Below, one piece after another: positions 6,613 through 13,550 of a stretch of 15,765 nt of DNA. The stretch is taken from positions 1 to 15,765 of the forward strand of contig CALIMD010000096.1 of NCBI GenBank assembly GCA_938028645.1, read 5' to 3'. This stretch comes from an uncultured Alphaproteobacteria bacterium (GTDB lineage: Bacteria; Pseudomonadota; Alphaproteobacteria; Thalassobaculales; Thalassobaculaceae). The first letter of the stretch is position 1. The number at the start of each line of letters is the position of its first letter. A model generated the notes under the pieces. That model was not told the DNA's origin. It saw only the letters and a list, made by a program, of their open reading frames with translations, and did no database searches. A program made the position numbers and the translations under genes.

Positions 6613-8391
6613 GTGCGGTATGGACTGCTTCTGTTTAGTATATTTGTTCTTTCTGTAGCGACTGGTCGCAGCCTATTGTCCCAAGAATTACACGGGTTTC
6701 CGGGATCTTATGAAGTCGTATACCCTTTACCTCTTCCTTTAAGTAAGGATGATGCTTCCCGATATACGCGAATATTTGAGTTGCAAAAAAAAGGCCATTG
6801 GAAAAGATCTCAGAAAATTATAACACAACTCAGTAATAAACTTCTTCTGGGTCACGTATTGGCCCAAAAATATCTTCATCCTACAAAATATCGCTCTAAG
6901 TACCCCGAGTTGCTCGCGTGGATGAAAAATTACGCTGACCACCCTCAAGCTAAACGGATCTACTCCTTAGCAAGTCGCCGTAGACCCGCAAATTGGAAAT
7001 CTCCACCTAAACCGGTTGGTAAATTTTTAAGGGGGAATGGCCCTATTCCAATCAACCAAAAGCAATTTAATCATACGTCGACTGTGAAGCGATCAAAATT
7101 TAGGAATCGTCAAGCAATAAAATTGCAACGACATATGACTGGACTGATAAGAAAGGGGTGGCCGACTGGAGCTTATAAAAAGTTACTCTCGCCAAGGTTT
7201 CAAAAAGCCTTACATCCATATGAAGTTGCCAGTTCGCGGGCGGAGATAGCGCACGGGTACTTCATATTCGGAAAAGACGATTTAGCCATTAAGTTGGGGG
7301 AAGAAAGTATTTTAAAATTCCCTAAAAAAATAGCACTAGGTGCATGGGCAGCAGGGTTAGCTGCCTGGCGATCGAATAAAATTAACAAAGCAGAGAAGTT
7401 GTTTGAAAATGTAGCTGTTAATGAGGAATCTAATGATGATTTGGCGGCGGCTGGGGCGTTTTGGGCCTCGCGGTGTCATTTATTAAATCAACGACCAAAA
7501 CAGGCAATAAACTTACTGCAAAAAGCGGCCTCTTTCGAAGGAACATTCTATGGGATGATCTCGGCTAAAGCTTTAGGTCTGGAGCCCGTACTCAGTTTCC
7601 AGCATCGTACGATTTCCAATGAACTCTTTGCCAATATGGATGCTTATCCCCAATTATTAAGAATGCTCGCTTTGCTGCAAATAAAAAAACATAAAGACGC
7701 TGAAAAAGAAATAAGGTCTCTGTTTTATTCAGTGCCAAGCCACTTAAGATCCTCACTAATGATGATTGCGGCTAATTATGGCATGCCAGGTTTCGCTATG
7801 AGGTCCGCGGGGATTTTAAAAAAGAATGGCCATCCAACGTATCTGAGGGCTCTTTATCCGCTCCCATCCTGGCTGCCTCCAAATGAAGTTAAAATTGATG
7901 CAGCGTTCATTTATGCAATGGTTAGACAAGAAAGCCAATTTTATCCAAGGGCAAAGAGTAGACGAGGTGCACGAGGCCTTATGCAACTGATGCCCCGAAC
8001 AGCTGCCTCTATAGGCAAGAATAGGAAATTTCTAGGAGGAAGGGGACGTGATGCGTTGTTTGACCCTAAAACTAATTTAATTTTGGGGGGTAAATACCTT
8101 TTTCATCTAATGCAGGCAGGGAATGTGTCTCATAATTTATTCAAAGTGTTGGCGGCTTACAATGCTGGGCCAGGAAATTTAAGAAAATGGGAACGAAAGC
8201 TTGAATACAAAAATGATCCCTTGCTATTTATTGAATCTATACCATCTCGGGAGACAAGACACTTCATAAAAAAAGTCATGGTTGGGCTTTGGGTTTACAG
8301 ATTCAGACTTAATGAACTGGCGCCAACGTTAAGCGATGTTGCTGGTGGCAATTGGCCAGAATATATGTCCGCATCAAAAAAGAAACTTTAA
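6613..8391 (+). CDS. soluble lytic murein transglycosylase (Slt family)
   Basis: Lytic transglycosylases cleave the MurNAc-GlcNAc bond of peptidoglycan in the periplasm, leaving 1,6-anhydro-MurNAc ends. The 592 residues comprise a signal peptide (GLLLFSIFVLSVATGRSLLS), a long helical region with TPR-like pairs (about 170-410), and a C-terminal SLT domain. The latter shows the catalytic Glu440 in AMVRQESQFYP, then SRRGARGLMQLMP, and AAYNAGPGNLRKWE. This order matches E. coli Slt70-like enzymes. The start is GTG at 6613. The frame stays open back to a TAG at 6520, but this is the only plausible start codon placed right before the signal peptide. It lacks an obvious Shine-Dalgarno. The stop lies 11 bases before the moaB ATG, so the two are probably co-transcribed. 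No special pathway link between them is implied. Confidence 0.93.
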   Translation: MRYGLLLFSIFVLSVATGRSLLSQELHGFPGSYEVVYPLPLPLSKDDASRYTRIFELQKKGHWKRSQKIITQLSNKLLLGHVLAQKYLHPTKYRSKYPELLAWMKNYADHPQAKRIYSLASRRRPANWKSPPKPVGKFLRGNGPIPINQKQFNHTSTVKRSKFRNRQAIKLQRHMTGLIRKGWPTGAYKKLLSPRFQKALHPYEVASSRAEIAHGYFIFGKDDLAIKLGEESILKFPKKIALGAWAAGLAAWRSNKINKAEKLFENVAVNEESNDDLAAAGAFWASRCHLLNQRPKQAINLLQKAASFEGTFYGMISAKALGLEPVLSFQHRTISNELFANMDAYPQLLRMLALLQIKKHKDAEKEIRSLFYSVPSHLRSSLMMIAANYGMPGFAMRSAGILKKNGHPTYLRALYPLPSWLPPNEVKIDAAFIYAMVRQESQFYPRAKSRRGARGLMQLMPRTAASIGKNRKFLGGRGRDALFDPKTNLILGGKYLFHLMQAGNVSHNLFKVLAAYNAGPGNLRKWERKLEYKNDPLLFIESIPSRETRHFIKKVMVGLWVYRFRLNELAPTLSDVAGGNWPEYMSASKKKL

Positions 8392-8402
8392 AAGATTGTA
8401 TT

Positions 8403-8954
8403 ATGTCAAAAATCGATGAAACTAGAGAATTTATTCCAGTAAATATAGCGCTTTTAACGGTTTCGGATACACGGACGCTGAAAGATGATCGTTCTGGAGA
8501 TATTTTATTTCAAAGGGCATCCGATGATGGTCATATAGTTCTGGAGCGAGCTATCGTCAAAGACGAAGTACAACTAATAAAAAAGAAATTAAATCTTTGG
8601 ATTAAGGAGCCAAAAATTGATGTCGTTATTTCTACGGGGGGAACGGGTTTCACTGGCCGTGATGTAACCCCCGAGGCATTTAAGGCTGTTTTTGAGAAGG
8701 AAATAGAGGGATTTGGGGAGTTATTTCGTTGGATAAGCTTCAAGAAAATTGGAACTTCAACTATCCAGTCAAGGGCTGTTGCCGGAGTTGCCAAGGGAAC
8801 TTATCTCTTCGCGTTACCTGGATCGACGGGGGCATGCAAAGATGCGTGGGATGAAATTCTGCATAATCAACTCGATATAAGATTTCGACCCTGTAATTTT
8901 GTTGAAATAATGCCTCGATTAAGAGAGCACGAATTAGCTGGACGATCTTCCTGA
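8403..8954 (+). CDS. moaB: molybdenum cofactor biosynthesis protein B (MoaB/MogA family)
   Basis: Members of this family bind molybdopterin, and in MogA-type enzymes adenylylate it before molybdenum insertion. The 183 residues contain the signatures VNIALLTVSDTR at the N-terminus, STGGTGFTGRDVTPEA (about 77-92) and ALPGSTGACKDAWDEIL (from about 137). These fit MoaB more than the separate MogA or MoeA proteins. I start it at ATG 8403. The frame extends up to 8352, but that region overlaps the transglycosylase end and precedes the conserved beta strand by an unusually long stretch. The last 21 bases (8934-8954) overlap the end of the opposite-strand glycosyltransferase gene, so no room is left for a separate terminator. 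No other molybdenum cofactor genes are in the window. Confidence 0.93.
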   Translation: MSKIDETREFIPVNIALLTVSDTRTLKDDRSGDILFQRASDDGHIVLERAIVKDEVQLIKKKLNLWIKEPKIDVVISTGGTGFTGRDVTPEAFKAVFEKEIEGFGELFRWISFKKIGTSTIQSRAVAGVAKGTYLFALPGSTGACKDAWDEILHNQLDIRFRPCNFVEIMPRLREHELAGRSS

Positions 8955-9542
8955 GTAAAGTTGGTTAAAGTCGTCGCCGGTATCAATATCGTTCATAGTT
9001 TGAACGTAGCCGATTTGTTTCGGTTGATTAAAGCACTTGATTGTATCGGTTAAAGCATATTGTGTTGACCATCGTATATCTTTCATTTTTGGCAGCTTTT
9101 GGCCTCCTGCCACTCCAATTAACCAGTATCCACCGTCATTGGACGGTCCAAAGATAACCTTTGATCTGCCAAGCTCCTTAAAAGCAAATCTAATATACTC
9201 GTATTTAATATTTGGAATATCGCTTCCGATAAGAATACACGGTCCATTGCCAACTCTACTCATTGCATCTGCCATCCTTTCTCCCAAATGGCCTTTACTT
9301 TGGTACTTGATATGCCAATTTCCGTTAGCACAACACTTAAAAAACCTTTTTGAATTCTTAGGGGTTATGAATAGATATTTCCTCAAGGGTAATTTGCGGT
9401 TCAATCTTTTGATTAAATTAGCGACTTGTGATTTATACCAAAAAGTCGCTTTGATGTAGCCAATATCTTTTGCAAGTCTTCGTTTTACGATCCCCATTTG
9501 GGGCGCTTTTGCAAAAATTATGAGGTTTAAGTGGCTTCTCAT
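8934..9542 (-). CDS. TIGR04282/DUF2064-type glycosyltransferase-like protein
   Basis: The fold is that of a nucleotide-diphospho-sugar transferase. Motifs match the TIGR04282 family (named for association with radical SAM/selenodomain proteins): FAKAPQMGIVKRRLAK (10-25), LIGSDIP (104-110), GPSNDGGYWLIG (132-143) and the WST helix start (158-160). GSDIP supplies the likely metal-binding Asp. The product is unknown; related genes are annotated as transferase 1 of a two-transferase system, sometimes near arsenosugar synthesis genes. The ATG at 9540-9542 overlaps the TGA of the upstream glycosyltransferase (ATGA), a classic sign of translational coupling. The C-terminus overlaps moaB by 21 bases tail to tail. 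At 202 residues it is of ordinary length. No radical SAM gene is in the window, so the association behind the family's name cannot be shown here. Confidence 0.87.
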   Translation of the reverse strand: MRSHLNLIIFAKAPQMGIVKRRLAKDIGYIKATFWYKSQVANLIKRLNRKLPLRKYLFITPKNSKRFFKCCANGNWHIKYQSKGHLGERMADAMSRVGNGPCILIGSDIPNIKYEYIRFAFKELGRSKVIFGPSNDGGYWLIGVAGGQKLPKMKDIRWSTQYALTDTIKCFNQPKQIGYVQTMNDIDTGDDFNQLYSGRSSS

Positions 9543-10318
9543 TTATTTGCCGTATTATATATCTTTGAAATTAATTTTGGCGACACGCCGATGAAATATA
9601 GAAATAAACAAAGGAAATTTCGGGTTATACGCTTCAAGTAGCCATCGTCGACATAGCGTTTCGCTGATGTTATCGCGACTGTATCAAAAAGTGCTATTTT
9701 TGAATTTCCTATCCTTCGAACAAGGTCGACGTCTTCCATCAATGGCCATGGCTTGTAGCCTCCGATACGTTTATAAAATCGGCGATATATTAGAAGTCCT
9801 TGATCACCATAAGGCAAACCTAACCATTTATTACGAAACCGTACCATTTTTGTCAGTCTCTGAGAGGCTCTACTTTTTGTGTTTAAAGCAAATGTAAATA
9901 CCGCGGCTCGATCTAGGTTACTCTTTTGGCTGGCAAACACTACTATGGAGGCGGCCCAACCCACCCCGAGAACTGTATCTGCGTGCAGAAATAAAAGCCA
10001 ATCACCCTTAGCGGCTTTTGACCCAGCTATCAACTGGGGGCCGCGACCCTTTTCACAGTAGATCACTCGCGCGCCAAGTTTCTTGGCAAGACAAGCCGTT
10101 TCATCAGTTGAGTTAGCATCTATAACAATCAACTCTAGCGAAATGCCAGCTGTCTCTGCAGTATTTAGAGCAGTTATTGTAGCCCTTATCGTCCTAGCAG
10201 CATTATATGTAGGGATTATGACTGAAAGACTGATAATTCCCGCTTTTTTTTGGCTTATGAATGACGGGTGTTTTATAGCTGTTTTCCCGGCTTTTCTAGT
10301 TTTAATTTGTGTTAACAC
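9539..10318 (-). CDS. TIGR04283-type family 2 glycosyltransferase
   Basis: This is a GT-A fold glycosyltransferase of family 2. LSVIIPTYNAARTI (from about residue 31), IVIDANSTDETACLAKKLGA (about 64-83), the sugar-nucleotide/metal segment LLFLHADT (108-115), and later GDQGLL and PLMEDVDLVRRI match the TIGR04283 family (transferase 2 of the same pair as the downstream gene). The acceptor is unknown. The start taken is GTG at 10318, which leaves a basic 30-residue extension before the first strand; no ATG lies between it and the conserved domain. The C-terminal helix (FLCLFLYFIGVSPKLI) is hydrophobic and could touch the membrane. The stop overlaps the next gene's start by four bases. It is divergent from the phosphotransferase gene across 86 bases. 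Confidence 0.88.
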   Translation of the reverse strand: MLTQIKTRKAGKTAIKHPSFISQKKAGIISLSVIIPTYNAARTIRATITALNTAETAGISLELIVIDANSTDETACLAKKLGARVIYCEKGRGPQLIAGSKAAKGDWLLFLHADTVLGVGWAASIVVFASQKSNLDRAAVFTFALNTKSRASQRLTKMVRFRNKWLGLPYGDQGLLIYRRFYKRIGGYKPWPLMEDVDLVRRIGNSKIALFDTVAITSAKRYVDDGYLKRITRNFLCLFLYFIGVSPKLISKIYNTANK

Positions 10319-10404
10319 TTTGGTTTCTTTTAGGATACATCGTTTCTCTACAAAGCTTCAACAATAGTCTGGCACTAATTTTTTTATTGTGCTTTGCTAT
10401 TAAT

Positions 10405-11466
10405 ATGAATAACGAAATACAAATAGAATGCCTTCACAGAGCGCTCTCTAAGTACGCTATATTTTCCCATCTAGAAAAAGATGACCTCAACGTTGCGCCG
10501 ACAAAAGGGCTCGTTCATGATCATGTTCTCTTAAGATCAGATAATTATAGCGATCATCAAATGGTAGTCAGGGTTCCAAGGTTGAGCCAATTTGGTCTGG
10601 AACCTAAGGAAAATCTAAAATACCAGGCGGCGTGCTTTTCCGCGGCCTCACTAAGTAATCACGCGCCAAAGTTGATACTAGTGGTTGAACCTTCTGCTAA
10701 TTTGCCCATGGGCGCGCTAGTTGTAGAATACATAAAAGGAAAAAATATTGTTTTGCCAAGTGATTTGAATGGTATGGCGGAGTGTTTCGCGCGAGTCCAT
10801 TCATTGCCGACGCCAGAAACGCCAGATCACTCCGAGCTCATATACCATATTGATCCAATTCGCGGGGTTGTTAATACCATAAATGAACAGTCAAAATTTA
10901 TTAACGAGGCTACTCGTGATCCCGAGGTTCAAAAAATCTTGAGAGAGGAAGTGGAATGGGCAAGCGATTTCGCCAATCAAAATTCCAACTTACATCCGCC
11001 CCCTCGCCTTTGTTTAACAGACACTCACCCCGGTAATTTTTTGGTGGATTCGTCTGGGAAGGTATTATTTGTCGACTTGGAAAAAGCGCTTTACGGGTCG
11101 CCGGCAATCGATTTGGGGCATGCGACGATACTGACCTCAACATTGTGGGATTTTGACGTTCAAGTAGAGCTCTCCAGAAATGATATAATAAATTTTTATC
11201 AAGTTTATTTGGATTTCTTGCCTGTAAACTTAAAGAATGAGATTAGGCCCTGGTTAATGCCTATGAGACGCCTGGCATGGATAAGGTCTACGACTTGGAG
11301 CTGTAAATGGTCCGCAAGGAAACAAGAGTCAGGTGATATAGAGGAGGGTTTGAGGGGCCAAATACAAAATCATATAGTAAAGAGATTAGCTTCTTTCGTT
11401 GATTTAAGAACGATAAATTCGGTTCGATCGGAATGGATTGGCGAAAACAGGTTAGCACTGATTTAA
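10405..11466 (+). CDS. aminoglycoside phosphotransferase (APH)-fold phosphotransferase, substrate unknown
   Basis: The 353 residues have the APH/choline-kinase-like fold. The catalytic loop is LTDTHPGNFLVD, with Asp206 and Asn211 in the D-x4-N spacing and the Mg-binding Asp224 in VDLEKALYGSPAIDLGH. The canonical His two residues before the catalytic Asp is replaced by Leu204. VVEYIKG, followed by an A-x3-A-x-V-H segment, matches the lobe hinge of these kinases. Family members phosphorylate small hydroxyl compounds (choline, homoserine, thiamine, sugars); nothing here fixes the substrate, and antibiotic resistance should not be assumed. The frame is open back to 10309, but that extension is a hydrophobic translation of the promoter area and overlaps the divergent gene's start, so I use ATG 10405. 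The stop is followed after two bases by the DUF4169 gene. Confidence 0.82.
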   Translation: MNNEIQIECLHRALSKYAIFSHLEKDDLNVAPTKGLVHDHVLLRSDNYSDHQMVVRVPRLSQFGLEPKENLKYQAACFSAASLSNHAPKLILVVEPSANLPMGALVVEYIKGKNIVLPSDLNGMAECFARVHSLPTPETPDHSELIYHIDPIRGVVNTINEQSKFINEATRDPEVQKILREEVEWASDFANQNSNLHPPPRLCLTDTHPGNFLVDSSGKVLFVDLEKALYGSPAIDLGHATILTSTLWDFDVQVELSRNDIINFYQVYLDFLPVNLKNEIRPWLMPMRRLAWIRSTTWSCKWSARKQESGDIEEGLRGQIQNHIVKRLASFVDLRTINSVRSEWIGENRLALI

Positions 11467-11468
11467 AA

Positions 11469-11681
11469 ATGAATAGAAAAATTATAAACCTAAGAAGAGA
11501 GCGCAAGCGGAGAAAAAAAACTGCCTTGGAAGAAGAGGCGCAAATGAATAGGGTTAAGTTTGGCCGAACAAGAAGTGAAAAAAAGAAAGATGAAAACGAT
11601 CAACAAAAATCAGGCCAATTCTTTTCTGGTCACAAACTTGAGAAAAATATTCCTCAAACAAAATCAGATCAAGAGGGGTGA
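11469..11681 (+). CDS. DUF4169 family small basic protein
   Basis: This is a 70-residue, highly charged protein. The pattern IINLRRERKRRKK, then M-N-R-V-K-F-G-R-T-R-S-E-K, then a run ending S-G-H-K-L-E matches the DUF4169 family (N-L-R-x-A-R-K at the start, N-R-x-x-x-G-R-T-K-A-E in the middle, D-G-H-x-L at the end), which is common in alphaproteobacteria. The function is unknown; composition suggests nucleic acid or ribosome contact, but that is a guess. I start it at ATG 11469, two bases after the phosphotransferase stop; an upstream in-frame ATG at 11433 would lie inside that gene. Its TGA (11679-11681) overlaps the GTG proposed for rnhB, so the three genes are probably translated from one message. 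Confidence 0.8.
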   Translation: MNRKIINLRRERKRRKKTALEEEAQMNRVKFGRTRSEKKKDENDQQKSGQFFSGHKLEKNIPQTKSDQEG

Positions 11682-12322
11682 GGCCATTGCCTACTTTCAT
11701 TTTAGAGGATGATCTATCGTTACCCAGTGATGCCTTGATAGCCGGCGTTGATGAGGTTGGTAGAGGTCCATTGGCTGGACCAGTTGTGGCGTCAGCTGTT
11801 ATTATTAATCGGTCCCTGTGCCCGGAAAGTATACTTTGTACGATAGATGACTCAAAACGCTTATCGCATAAAAATCGCAATATGGCGCTCACATTGATTC
11901 GTAAAATAGCAATAGCTGGTACTGGTTTTGCGGATAGAAATGAAATTGATGAATTGAACATTTTATGGGCATCAATGCTGGCAATGGAACGGGCTATTGA
12001 GGAGGTTCAAACAAAATTAGACCGACCTCTGGATGCCGTCTTGGTCGATGGCAATCGACTTCCAAATTTAAAATGTCCAGGTTACGCGATTGTAAAAGGT
12101 GATACCAAATCGATCTCTATTGCTGCCGCATCTATTGTTGCAAAGACGACCCGAGATGATTTTATGCTGAAGATGGCTTCTATACATCCAGAGTACGGTT
12201 GGGAAAAAAATATGGGGTACGGAACGCAACAGCATTTAGATGCGTTGAAAAAATTTGGACCAACTGAACAGCATCGCCGAAGTTTTAGGCCCGTTTTGGA
12301 AGCTTTAAAAACAAGTTATTGA
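11678..12322 (+). CDS. rnhB: ribonuclease HII
   Basis: RNase HII cuts the RNA strand of RNA-DNA hybrids and starts ribonucleotide excision repair at single ribonucleotides in DNA. The 214 residues carry the hallmark IAGVDEVGRGPLAGPVVASA with catalytic Asp25 and Glu26, DDSKRLS, NEIDELNIL, LVDGNRLP with Asp124, and SIAAASIVAKTTRD ending at Asp160, giving the complete acidic active site. Two starts are possible. GTG 11678 overlaps the preceding stop (GTGA). TTG 11687 sits about 10 bases after AAGAGG (11671-11676), a better Shine-Dalgarno distance, so the TTG may be the true start. The gene ends 139 bases before ccrM; rnhB next to ccrM is, as I recall, a common alphaproteobacterial arrangement. 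Confidence 0.96.
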   Translation: MRPLPTFILEDDLSLPSDALIAGVDEVGRGPLAGPVVASAVIINRSLCPESILCTIDDSKRLSHKNRNMALTLIRKIAIAGTGFADRNEIDELNILWASMLAMERAIEEVQTKLDRPLDAVLVDGNRLPNLKCPGYAIVKGDTKSISIAAASIVAKTTRDDFMLKMASIHPEYGWEKNMGYGTQQHLDALKKFGPTEQHRRSFRPVLEALKTSY

Positions 12323-12364
12323 TCTTTAATGTTTTCTGGTACCATATCTAGTATGAATTTATCT

Positions 12365-12410
12365 AACCCATTGACTCTAAACAATTTTTTCCCAAACCCA
12401 TTGACCTTAA
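12365..12410 (+). repeat. pair of 30-bp-spaced direct repeats upstream of ccrM
   Basis: AACCCATTGAC occurs at 12365-12375 and again at 12395-12405, exactly 30 bases apart, about three helical turns. Extended to 16 bases (through the following -TAA) the copies agree at 14 positions. The spacing places both copies on nearly the same face of the helix, as for a pair of operator half-sites. The rest of the 30-base unit is poorly conserved, so this is not simply a recent tandem duplication. The first copy runs into a GANTC site, GACTC at 12373-12377; the second reads GACCT there. Confidence 0.6.
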
Positions 12411-12429
12411 TGAGGTGTTTTGTGATTAT
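12401..12429 (+). promoter_or_regulatory. candidate ccrM promoter
   Basis: TTGACC (12401-12406, 5 of 6 matches to the -35 consensus) and GATTAT (12424-12429, 4 of 6) are separated by 17 bases, with transcription expected near 12436, about 25 bases before the ccrM ATG. The -35 box lies in the second copy of the direct repeat; the first copy is centred 30 bases further upstream. In Caulobacter ccrM is controlled by CtrA and by GANTC methylation near its promoter. I see a GANTC site here but no full TTAA-N7-TTAA CtrA box. Confidence 0.45.
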
Positions 12430-12461
12430 GACATCCTAATTCAAACTATAGGTTTTATAGA

Positions 12462-13550
12462 ATGTTGGACATTGAGAACTTGGGAGAGGGTAAGATCGTC
12501 CTTGGCGATTGTGTTAGCACGTTGAATAGTTTGCCCCCGAACTCTATTGATTTGATATTTGCCGATCCACCGTATAATTTGCAATTATCAGGCGAACTCC
12601 TGCGCCCTAATAATTCGAAAGTTGATGGTGTCACCCAACAGTGGGACCAGTTCGAGAGTTTTGCAGCCTATGATAATTTTACAAAGGAGTGGCTTAAAGC
12701 CTGTTATCGGGTGTTAAAGCCGTCAGGCTCTTTATGGGTCATTGGGTCATACCATAATATATTTAGAGTGGGAGCGACGCTGCAGGATATTGGGTTTTGG
12801 ATCCTGAATGATGTAATTTGGCGCAAAACTAATCCAATGCCTAACTTCAGAGGCCGCAGGTTCACTAATGCTCATGAAACAATGATCTGGTGTGCAAAAG
12901 GTCCCGAGGCAAAACAATACACTTTCAATTATGATTCGATGAAATCCCTAAATGAAGGCCTTCAAATGCGAAGTGACTGGTTACTGCCACTATGTACTGG
13001 CTCAGAGAGGTTGAAAATAGAGGGGCAAAAGGCGCATCCAACGCAAAAGCCGGAAAGCCTTTTATCTCGTGTTATTCTGGCGACGTCCAAACCGAACGAT
13101 ATCGTGCTGGACCCTTTTTCGGGCTCCGGAACTACGGCCGCTGTGGCTAAACGCTTTGGACGAAAATATATTGGGATAGAACAAGATAATGCCTATGCTA
13201 GTTTGTCACAAAAACGGCTCAAGGGTGTACACGCACTGGCAGACCCAGAAGTGTTACAAATAGATAGCAAAAGGCACGAGCCCCGTGTCCCGTTTGGGAG
13301 TTTGTTAGACCGAGGTTTAATTGAACCTGGTGAATTAATGTTCGATGCCCGAAGGCGTTGGCATGCTAAAGTGCGTGCAGATGGCATGCTTATCTCAAAT
13401 GAAACTAGAGGGTCAATTCACTCTGTGGGCGCGGCTGTCCAGGGAGCCCAAGCTTGCAATGGTTGGACTTTTTGGCATGTCGATAGAAAAGGTAACCCTG
13501 TTTCAATAGATTTATTTAGACAGATGGTTCGGGCTGAGCTCGCTGCTTGA
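12462..13550 (+). CDS. ccrM: CcrM-type cell-cycle regulated DNA adenine methyltransferase (GANTC)
   Basis: CcrM methylates the adenine of GANTC and re-methylates the chromosome late in the alphaproteobacterial cell cycle, affecting transcription with partners such as GcrA. The 362 residues show a beta-class order: catalytic motif IV DPPYNL at 35-40, then the long segment WVIGSYHNIFRVG and WRKTNPMPNFRGRRFTNAHE, QKAHPTQKPE, and the SAM-binding motif I DPFSGSGTTAA from 217. After the catalytic domain comes the extra C-terminal domain typical of CcrM (about 280-362; KRHEPRVPFGSLLDRGLIEP, G-S-I-H-S-V-G, ACNGWTFWH), needed in Caulobacter for DNA binding. Similarity to Caulobacter CcrM runs along the whole length. 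The ATG start at 12462 fits the family. The last 39 bases overlap the MFS gene on the other strand. Confidence 0.97.
   Translation: MLDIENLGEGKIVLGDCVSTLNSLPPNSIDLIFADPPYNLQLSGELLRPNNSKVDGVTQQWDQFESFAAYDNFTKEWLKACYRVLKPSGSLWVIGSYHNIFRVGATLQDIGFWILNDVIWRKTNPMPNFRGRRFTNAHETMIWCAKGPEAKQYTFNYDSMKSLNEGLQMRSDWLLPLCTGSERLKIEGQKAHPTQKPESLLSRVILATSKPNDIVLDPFSGSGTTAAVAKRFGRKYIGIEQDNAYASLSQKRLKGVHALADPEVLQIDSKRHEPRVPFGSLLDRGLIEPGELMFDARRRWHAKVRADGMLISNETRGSIHSVGAAVQGAQACNGWTFWHVDRKGNPVSIDLFRQMVRAELAA

Noticed and set aside
10370..10385. Sigma-54 promoter (TGGCAC) before the phosphotransferase
   Set aside because: The GC of the -12 element is missing at the expected distance; the bases there are T's.
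10309..10404. N-terminal hydrophobic extension of the phosphotransferase
   Set aside because: It overlaps the divergent gene's start codon, reads as translated promoter sequence, and the family fold begins after Met at 10405.
12401..12421. Full CtrA site near the ccrM promoter (TTAA at 12407-12410)
   Set aside because: Only one TTAA half is present; the partner position reads TTTT, so it is at most a degenerate site.
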